From: an uncultured Prochlorococcus sp.
GTDB lineage: Bacteria; Cyanobacteriota; Cyanobacteriia; PCC-6307; Cyanobiaceae
DNA: 64,000 nt
NCBI GenBank assembly: GCA_902536555.1
Contig: CACAXR010000002.1
Span: 45,056-109,055, forward strand
Direction: 5' to 3'
Positions within the stretch are counted from its first letter, which is position 1, and every line of letters starts with the position of its first letter. The notes under the pieces were generated by a model. The model searched no databases, was not told the DNA's origin, and saw only the letters and a list, made by a program, of their open reading frames with translations. A program made the translations under genes and the position numbers. Of the stretch, positions 58,311 to 64,000 are shown in pieces.

Positions 58311-59933
58311 CTAAATCTCTTTTTTTGAAACTTTGAATTTATTTACTTTCAAGAATTTTGTAAGTAAAAAATAAATCACAAAAAAAGTTAGAGTTCCAAA
58401 TATTAATAATAAAAATTCTGCAAGATTTGAATTGAAGTTATTTGTAGTTTGGAGAATAGTAAAACAAAGTGTGCTGTCTATAAATGCTGCTAATGACATG
58501 AGGCTAATTTTCCTCAATAAATCCAAGTTAGGTAAATGAATATCTTCATTTCGCAGATTAAAAGAGAGCAAAATGCATACTATAAGGTTGACTATTACTG
58601 AAGATAAAATTATTCCCACAACTCCAAAATTATATGGAGAAAGATTCCCAAAATTCTTAATTGGGGCACCAATTAAAAACCAATCAAAAAAAATATTAAA
58701 TATTATCCCTGCAAATGAAGACTTAAAAGGGAAGTTTGTTTTTTCAATTGAATAGTAAGTTCTCACTAATAAATCTCTATAAAGATAAAATGGTATGCCA
58801 ACTGCATAAGCAATTAATATATTTTTTACTTTTAAAGTTGCTGAATAATCAAAAGATCCTCTTTGAAAAACTAATTGTACGATTTGATTATTGAATGTTA
58901 TGAAAAATCCGGTTAAAAAAATAGCTGTCAAGAAACAGTACTCTACCCCAGATATAAATTTTTTTTGGAGACCTCTTTTGTCTTTTTCACTTCTTAATTT
59001 AGAAAATTTTGGAAGTAATGGCAGAATCAAGGAGTTAGATAATATGCCTAAGGGGGCTTGTATAAGAAAGTTTCCGTAAGCTAGTCCAGATGCTGCGCCT
59101 TGAAAACTTGAAGCGAAAAACATATCGATAAAAACATTAATTTGACTTAAACCTGATGAGATAGATGCTGGAATAATTAGTTTGAAAATTCTCCTCTCTT
59201 CATCTTTAAATAAATTGAAGGTTGATTCTAATCTCAAGAGACCAATTTTATTTATTTCCCAAATTTGAACAACAAACTGAATTAAAGTTCCTGTCAAAGT
59301 GGCAAATGCCAGTAATCCCGAGTAAGTAAAGAAATTGGAAGATGTATTTTCTTGGTTGAAAATCCAACTTAATAAAATAAAAAAAATAGTAGTTAAGCTT
59401 GTTATCGCTGGACTTATACTTGATAAAAAGAATTTTCTTTGGGAATTTAAGGCTCCAAAGCTTAAACCTATGAATCCGGATAAAGGGATACAAGGTGTAA
59501 GTATTTTTAATTGGTAAGTGGCAATAGATTTAGCTTTATAACTTAAATTGGGGGCTAATAATTCAATTAATAAACTGGAATTAAAGTATATCAATATAGC
59601 TAAACCAATTAATAATATTGAAAGTTTTATGCTTACTTGAGTTAAAACAATCCCTCCATTTTTTTTGTTAAGAGGAGTTAGAACAGCAACTACTGCATTA
59701 TGTAAAGGACCATTAATTCCTCCAATGATTATTAGCAAAAAACCTGGAATTATATAGGCATAATTAAATGCATCGTATGTTACCCCAACTCCAAAAGCAG
59801 CAGCTATAAATATTTGTCTAATACATCCAGCTAATTTACTAAGACTAGTACCAAATGAAATTGAAAAAACATTATTTTTTAAAAATGAATGCATTTGGGG
59901 TTGTCTAAATTTTTCAAGAAGTTTAAGTTTCAA
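58311..59933 (-). CDS. murJ: MurJ lipid II flippase
   Basis: A 540-residue multispan protein (about 13-14 helices) of the MviN/MurJ group. SFGTSLSKLAGCIRQIFIAAAFG near the start, the GPLHNAVVAVL, FQRGSFDYSATL and SYYSIEKT-like segments support it. Flips lipid II for peptidoglycan synthesis. The start is a TTG at 59933; an ATG at 59894 (MHSFLKNN) is a good alternative. Confidence 0.93.
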   Translation of the reverse strand: MKLKLLEKFRQPQMHSFLKNNVFSISFGTSLSKLAGCIRQIFIAAAFGVGVTYDAFNYAYIIPGFLLIIIGGINGPLHNAVVAVLTPLNKKNGGIVLTQVSIKLSILLIGLAILIYFNSSLLIELLAPNLSYKAKSIATYQLKILTPCIPLSGFIGLSFGALNSQRKFFLSSISPAITSLTTIFFILLSWIFNQENTSSNFFTYSGLLAFATLTGTLIQFVVQIWEINKIGLLRLESTFNLFKDEERRIFKLIIPASISSGLSQINVFIDMFFASSFQGAASGLAYGNFLIQAPLGILSNSLILPLLPKFSKLRSEKDKRGLQKKFISGVEYCFLTAIFLTGFFITFNNQIVQLVFQRGSFDYSATLKVKNILIAYAVGIPFYLYRDLLVRTYYSIEKTNFPFKSSFAGIIFNIFFDWFLIGAPIKNFGNLSPYNFGVVGIILSSVIVNLIVCILLSFNLRNEDIHLPNLDLLRKISLMSLAAFIDSTLCFTILQTTNNFNSNLAEFLLLIFGTLTFFVIYFLLTKFLKVNKFKVSKKEI

Positions 59934-59964
59934 TTATATTTGATTATTTACTAACGACATACTT

Positions 59965-60705
59965 ATGGATGATCGGATAATTGAATTTGATCCATTAATT
60001 GAAGGAGTTTTAATCAAGAGGTATAAAAGATTTCTTGCAGATATAAAATTAGAGAGCGGAGAGGTAGTAACTGCTCATTGTGCCAACACAGGCCCAATGA
60101 AGGGACTTTTGAGTGAGGGAGCAAAGGTAAGAATAAGTGTTTCCCCTTCTCCCAAAAGAAAATTACCTTTTACTTGGGAACAGATATGTGTTTTAGATGA
60201 GAAAAATGAGGAGGTTTGGGTTGGTATTAATACTCTATTTGCAAATAAGTTAATCAAAAAGGTTATTGAGAAAAATTTGCTTGACGGAATAATAGGAGAG
60301 ATAGAGACAATTAAATCTGAAGTTCCTTATGGAAAAGATAAAAAAAGCAGAATTGACTTTTTTGTAACTCCAAAATCTTCAAATCCTGATAAACGTAACA
60401 TTTACATAGAGGTTAAAAATACGACTTGGATTAGAGAAAATGTAGCTCTATTCCCTGATACAGTAACGAAAAGAGGCCAAAAACACCTCATAGAATTAAA
60501 GGAATTAATTCCTGAAAGTAAAAGTGTCTTAGTACTTTGTATTACAAGAAAAGACGCTTGTTTTTTTGCCCCCGGAGATGAAGCAGATCCCTTATACGGC
60601 AATCTTTTTAGAGAATCTTTAAGTGCAGGAATGATAACGATTCCTTGTTCCTTCGAATTTCATAAAGACCACATATCATGGAGAGGAATTAAACCTTTGA
60701 AATAA
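59965..60705 (+). CDS. sfsA: SfsA-family nuclease-like protein
   Basis: A 246-residue protein with an OB-like N-terminal domain ([39 protein letters not shown]) and a PD-(D/E)xK nuclease-like C-terminal domain ([35 protein letters not shown]). SfsA in E. coli affects maltose genes and binds DNA; the true function is unclear. Confidence 0.93.
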   Translation: MDDRIIEFDPLIEGVLIKRYKRFLADIKLESGEVVTAHCANTGPMKGLLSEGAKVRISVSPSPKRKLPFTWEQICVLDEKNEEVWVGINTLFANKLIKKVIEKNLLDGIIGEIETIKSEVPYGKDKKSRIDFFVTPKSSNPDKRNIYIEVKNTTWIRENVALFPDTVTKRGQKHLIELKELIPESKSVLVLCITRKDACFFAPGDEADPLYGNLFRESLSAGMITIPCSFEFHKDHISWRGIKPLK

Positions 60706-60788
60706 ATAAAATCTTGATATTTTGAAACTTCTAAAAAACAAAATTTTTAATTTAACAAATAATTTTTTAAGGTGCAACTATAAAAATG

Positions 60789-60802
60789 GTATCAACAACT
60801 AC
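60789..60802 (+). promoter_or_regulatory. NtcA box upstream of amt1
   Basis: A perfect GTA-N8-TAC palindrome core, followed after 23 bases by TAAATT (60826-60831), a good -10. Predicted start near 60838, 47 bases before the amt1 ATG. Matches NtcA-activated promoter geometry and the known nitrogen control of amt genes. Confidence 0.78.
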
Positions 60803-60844
60803 TAGACACAGATAAGTTTTTTGAATAAATTTAAATTTGAAAGG

Positions 60845-60865
60845 AAACAGTAAAACTGTTTTTTT
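60845..60865 (+). terminator. terminator-like hairpin in the amt1 5' leader
   Basis: AAACAGT (60845-60851) and ACTGTTT (60855-60861) enclose AAA, then a further T-run to 60865. It lies between the predicted start site (about 60838) and the amt1 ATG, so it could attenuate transcription or be a 5' stabilising structure. Confidence 0.4.
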
Positions 60866-60884
60866 GCAGATCTAATTTTTTTTT

Positions 60885-62345
60885 ATGACCACTGCTTTGC
60901 AAACGCCTCAAAGGCGCTCTAGGTCCAAACTTCAAGATGCAAGTCTTGTAAATGGACCTATGCTCCTTTTGAGGAGTATTCGAGGATTTAGTTCAAACCG
61001 CTCTATGTTGTGGCTTGCAACTGTTCCCCTAGCTTTGTTTGGTTTAGGTATTTTTAATCTTTCAGCTCACGCAGCTGATTTACCTGAGTTGAATGCAGCT
61101 TTTCTTGCTAACAATTTATGGCTTCTGATCGCTACTATTCTAGTGATCTTTATGAACGCTGGTTTCGCTATGGTTGAGGCAGGTATGTGCCGTTCTAAGA
61201 ACGCTGTTAACATTCTTGCTAAAAACCTCTTTGTATTTGCTCTAGCTGTAACTTCTTATTGGTTTATCGGCTATTCATTAATGTACGGAGGAAGTGTTGC
61301 CGACGGTTGGCTTTATTTTGGCGGCTTATTTTTTGATCCAACAGTTACTGCAGATATGGTAACTGATGCTGGATTAGTCCCAACTGTTGATTTCTTGTTC
61401 CAGTCTGCTTTTGCAGGAACTGCAGCAACTATCGTTTCCGGTCTTGTTGCTGAAAGAGTTAAATTTGGAGAATTTGTTGTTTTTGCTGTTGTACTAACTG
61501 CATTTATATATCCAATTGCTGGTAGCTGGAAATGGAATGGTGGTTGGCTTGATTCTTTAGGTTTTGTCGATTTTGCTGGTTCTTCAATTGTTCACTCAGT
61601 TGGAGCATGGGCGGGTCTTGTAGGAGCTATGCTTCTTGGACCAAGAATTGGCAAATACTCAGATGGTAAACCACAGGCTATGCCAGGACACAATATGGCT
61701 ATAGCTACTCTAGGTGCATTAGTCCTATGGATAGGTTGGTACGGATTTAACCCCGGTTCTCAACTTGCTATGGATCAATGGGTTCCATATGTTGCTGTAA
61801 CAACTACTTTAGCAGCAGCAGCTGGAGCTATTGGTGCAACTATTGTTTCAACATTAACTTCTGGTAAGCCTGATCTTACAATGATAATTAACGGCATTCT
61901 CGCTGGTTTAGTCAGTATCACTGCTGGTTGTGGTGATATGACCCTTGCTGGAGCCTGGTTCGCAGGACTAGTAGGCGGAATTATCGTTGTATTTTCTGTA
62001 GCAGCACTTGATGCCGCTGAGATCGATGATCCTGTAGGTGCATTCTCTGTTCACGGAGTTTGTGGTGTATGGGGAACTGTAGTTATCGGTCTTTGGGGTA
62101 CAGCTGTACAAGGTGATGGAGCAGGTATGGGATTGTTCAATGGTGGAGGTATTACCCTTCTTCTAGTTCAAGCCCTTGGTGCCGCAGCTTATGCTATTTG
62201 GACACTAGTTACTTGCTGGATAGCCTGGTCTGTAATTGGAGGTTTATTCGGAGGAATCCGAGTATCTGAAGAGGAAGAGACTCAAGGTTTAGATATAGGA
62301 GAGCATGGAATGGAAGCATATCCAGACTTTGCATCTGCTAAATAA
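60885..62345 (+). CDS. amt1: Amt1 ammonium transporter
   Basis: A 486-residue Amt protein with a cleaved or first-helix N terminus and eleven membrane spans. The Amt signatures include MNAGFAMVEAGMCRSKNAVN, FAGSSIVHSVGAW, WIGWYGFNPGS (pore lining) and DDPVGAFSVHGVCGVWG with the twin histidines. Main ammonium uptake system, under NtcA control as judged by its promoter. Codon use is richer in GCT/GGT and TTC than neighbours, consistent with high expression. Confidence 0.97.
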   Translation: MTTALQTPQRRSRSKLQDASLVNGPMLLLRSIRGFSSNRSMLWLATVPLALFGLGIFNLSAHAADLPELNAAFLANNLWLLIATILVIFMNAGFAMVEAGMCRSKNAVNILAKNLFVFALAVTSYWFIGYSLMYGGSVADGWLYFGGLFFDPTVTADMVTDAGLVPTVDFLFQSAFAGTAATIVSGLVAERVKFGEFVVFAVVLTAFIYPIAGSWKWNGGWLDSLGFVDFAGSSIVHSVGAWAGLVGAMLLGPRIGKYSDGKPQAMPGHNMAIATLGALVLWIGWYGFNPGSQLAMDQWVPYVAVTTTLAAAAGAIGATIVSTLTSGKPDLTMIINGILAGLVSITAGCGDMTLAGAWFAGLVGGIIVVFSVAALDAAEIDDPVGAFSVHGVCGVWGTVVIGLWGTAVQGDGAGMGLFNGGGITLLLVQALGAAAYAIWTLVTCWIAWSVIGGLFGGIRVSEEEETQGLDIGEHGMEAYPDFASAK

Positions 62346-62364
62346 TCCAACTGAAAATTTATTT

Positions 62365-62398
62365 AAGAAACCTGACTTATGTCAGGTTTCTTTTTTTT
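62365..62398 (+). terminator. amt1 intrinsic terminator
   Basis: AAGAAACCTGAC (62365-62376) pairs with GTCAGGTTTCTT (62381-62392) around TTAT, followed by T residues. It starts 20 bases after the amt1 stop. Confidence 0.95.
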
Positions 62399-62433
62399 GC
62401 GAAAAATTATTTAAAACGTTGTAATATAGAAAG

Positions 62434-63630
62434 ATGGATACTCAAGCCTTTAGAAGATCCCTTCATCACTCTGATAGATATAATAGGAGGGGTTTCGATT
62501 CTCCAACAAAAAGAGCTCAAGCTTTAGAAGAAGCTTATCAAAGTGATTTGATAAGTTCGATTAGGGATAATGGTTTTACTTACACTAAAGGCAGGTTAAA
62601 TATTAAATTGGCACAAGCCTTTGGTTTCTGTTGGGGAGTTGAAAGAGCAGTAGCGATGGCTTATGAAACTAGAAGACATTACCCAAATGAGAATATTTGG
62701 ATAACAAACGAAATAATTCATAATCCCTCGGTTAATGATCATTTAAGAAAAATGAATGTAAAATTCATTTCAGCTAAAAATGGAATAAAAGATTTTTCTT
62801 TAGTTTCCAATGGGGATGTTGTTATACTTCCTGCTTTCGGTGCTACTGTTCAAGAAATGAAACTCTTGCATGAGAAAGGTTGTCATATCATTGATACAAC
62901 TTGTCCATGGGTTTCTAAGGTTTGGCATACAGTTGAAAAACATAAAAAACATGTTTTCACATCTATTATTCATGGAAAATTTAAGCATGAAGAGACTCTC
63001 GCTACAAGTTCATTCGCAGGAAAATATTTAGTTGTACTTGATCTAGAAGAAGCAATCTACGTTTCTGAATATATTCTAGGGAGAGGTAATAGAAATGAGT
63101 TTATGAATAAATTTGCTAAAGCTTGTTCTAATGGATTTGATCCAGATAAAGATTTAGACAGAGTGGGTGTTGCAAATCAGACAACTATGCTTAAAAGCGA
63201 GACTGAGGAAATTGGAAAGGTTTTTGAAAGGACAATGTTAAAAAAATTTGGACCTGAAAACTTAAATAGTCACTTTTTAGCTTTTAATACTATTTGTGAT
63301 GCAACTGAAGAAAGACAAGATGCAATGTTTTCTTTGGTTGATGAAGACCTAGATATTCTAGTAGTTATTGGAGGTTTCAATTCTTCCAATACTACTCACT
63401 TACAAGAAATAGCAATTACTAAAAATATTTCTTCTTTTCACATTGACACTCCAGAAAGGATATCAGTTAAAGAAAACTCAATATTTCATAAACCACTAGG
63501 ATCAGATTTAGAACTTAAAAATAATTTTCTACCTAGCGGAAAAATTAATGTTGGAATTACCTCAGGTGCATCCACCCCTGATAAGGTCGTTGCAGATGTT
63601 ATTGAAAAATTAATTGATATTGCTTCCTGA
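62434..63630 (+). CDS. ispH: 4-hydroxy-3-methylbut-2-enyl diphosphate reductase (IspH)
   Basis: Last enzyme of the MEP isoprenoid route. The 398-residue protein has the three iron-sulfur cysteines in [26 protein letters not shown] and [15 protein letters not shown], plus the E/H proton-transfer segment HGKFKHEET. The 50-residue N-terminal extension is typical of cyanobacterial and plant IspH. Electrons come from ferredoxin. Confidence 0.97.
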   Translation: MDTQAFRRSLHHSDRYNRRGFDSPTKRAQALEEAYQSDLISSIRDNGFTYTKGRLNIKLAQAFGFCWGVERAVAMAYETRRHYPNENIWITNEIIHNPSVNDHLRKMNVKFISAKNGIKDFSLVSNGDVVILPAFGATVQEMKLLHEKGCHIIDTTCPWVSKVWHTVEKHKKHVFTSIIHGKFKHEETLATSSFAGKYLVVLDLEEAIYVSEYILGRGNRNEFMNKFAKACSNGFDPDKDLDRVGVANQTTMLKSETEEIGKVFERTMLKKFGPENLNSHFLAFNTICDATEERQDAMFSLVDEDLDILVVIGGFNSSNTTHLQEIAITKNISSFHIDTPERISVKENSIFHKPLGSDLELKNNFLPSGKINVGITSGASTPDKVVADVIEKLIDIAS

Positions 63631-63732
63631 ATTTTTTTTCATCAATACATTTGCTTAGTTTTTTTAATTTATTAGTCAGATAATTCCAAAAGATCTACTT
63701 TATTAACTAGAATAATAAAAAAATAATGAAGT

Positions 63733-64000
63733 ATGGAAGACAAAGCTCAAACTAATGAAGTTCAAACTGCAAGTATGAATAGAACTAAAGCCCCCCAAAA
63801 AGTTGAAGTTGTAGTTGCTAATTCATCTTCAGGGTCAGAAGTAAATATCCTCGGAGAACTATCGATTTTTGTTTTAAGAATAGGTTTTTGTGCATTGATG
63901 ATTCATCATGGCCTAGAAAAACTTCAGGATCCGCAGGGTTTTGCTGAGTTTGTAGTTGGCAAGTACTTCCCATTTTTGCCAGGTGATCCTGTTATTTGGA
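63733..64000 (+). CDS. DoxX-family membrane protein (5' part; runs off the window)
   Basis: Frame from ATG 63733, open to the end of the window (89 codons seen). After about 40 polar residues comes LGELSIFVLRIGFCALMIHHGLEKLQDPQGFAEFVVGKYFPFLPG, the N-terminal membrane segment and conserved loop of DoxX-type proteins. Function in cyanobacteria unclear. The gap before it (63631-63732) is AT-rich with nothing else visible. Confidence 0.8.
   Translation, partial: MEDKAQTNEVQTASMNRTKAPQKVEVVVANSSSGSEVNILGELSIFVLRIGFCALMIHHGLEKLQDPQGFAEFVVGKYFPFLPGDPVIW

Overview
The window is a compact, AT-rich stretch of core genome from a marine picocyanobacterium, almost certainly a high-light-type Prochlorococcus. 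The evidence is the very low GC content, short intergenic gaps, small gene sizes, photosystem II genes (psbA, psbO, psbH, psbN, psbI), the cyanobacterial nitrogen regulator NtcA, an SbtA/SbtB/SulP bicarbonate-uptake cluster, CP12, CrtR, and many small cyanobacteria-only proteins (DUF2555, DUF3084, DUF3146, DUF3177, DUF3181, DUF3769, Ycf20). The clade assignment rests on remembered gene order (aspartoacylase - psbA - aroC - eda - ftsH - sat - psbO - coaBC), not on a database search.

Layout. 1-9.2 kb (minus strand): clpB-like chaperone, then secE-nusG-rplK-rplA-rplJ-rplL, rnhA, pyrD and a CobD-like aminotransferase. 9.5-14 kb: enolase, an ABC1/UbiB kinase with a small coiled partner, and a thioredoxin-reductase-like flavoprotein without the NADPH signature. 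14-17 kb: sbtB-sbtA-sulP inorganic-carbon cluster. 17-22.4 kb: hemB, a VOC protein, mutS2, obg and a small conserved protein, ended by a clear terminator. 22.4-24.6 kb: a short CP12, a GST-like protein and aspartoacylase. 24.6-26.2 kb: the psbA locus, with a 434-base upstream gap that holds a likely unannotated 42-residue ORF on the opposite strand. 26-36 kb: aroC, eda, ftsH, sat, psbO, coaBC, DUF2555, ycf20, pyrB, an alkyladenine glycosylase. 36-46 kb: gatC, crtR, tRNA-Leu, ileS, trmB, glmM, txlA, and btuR-dcd-thyX. 47-51 kb: ntcA, DUF3084, a RuvC-fold protein, pth, and the psbH / psbN-psbI cluster. 51-60.7 kb: an LPS-transport-like outer-membrane protein, leuC-leuD, cinA-glyA, tRNA-Arg, murJ, sfsA. 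60.8-64 kb: NtcA-controlled amt1, ispH and the start of a DoxX-family gene that runs off the end.

The genes are largely housekeeping: translation, photosynthesis and its assembly, carbon and nitrogen uptake, nucleotide and isoprenoid synthesis. I see no mobile element, CRISPR array, prophage, toxin-antitoxin or defence locus, and no clear new multi-gene system. The more unusual signals are small. Two genes, crtR and the alkyladenine glycosylase, have frames open far upstream of their first ATG/GTG/TTG, and the upstream part encodes essential catalytic residues; both frames have an ATA codon just after the upstream stop. There is a small ORF with a good ribosome binding site upstream of and divergent from psbA; a near-perfect 17-bp dyad between btuR and ntcA; NtcA boxes with well-spaced -10 elements upstream of ntcA and amt1; and several proteins lack residues normally considered essential (CP12 N-terminal cysteines, the BtuR P-loop lysine, the NADPH motif of the reductase).
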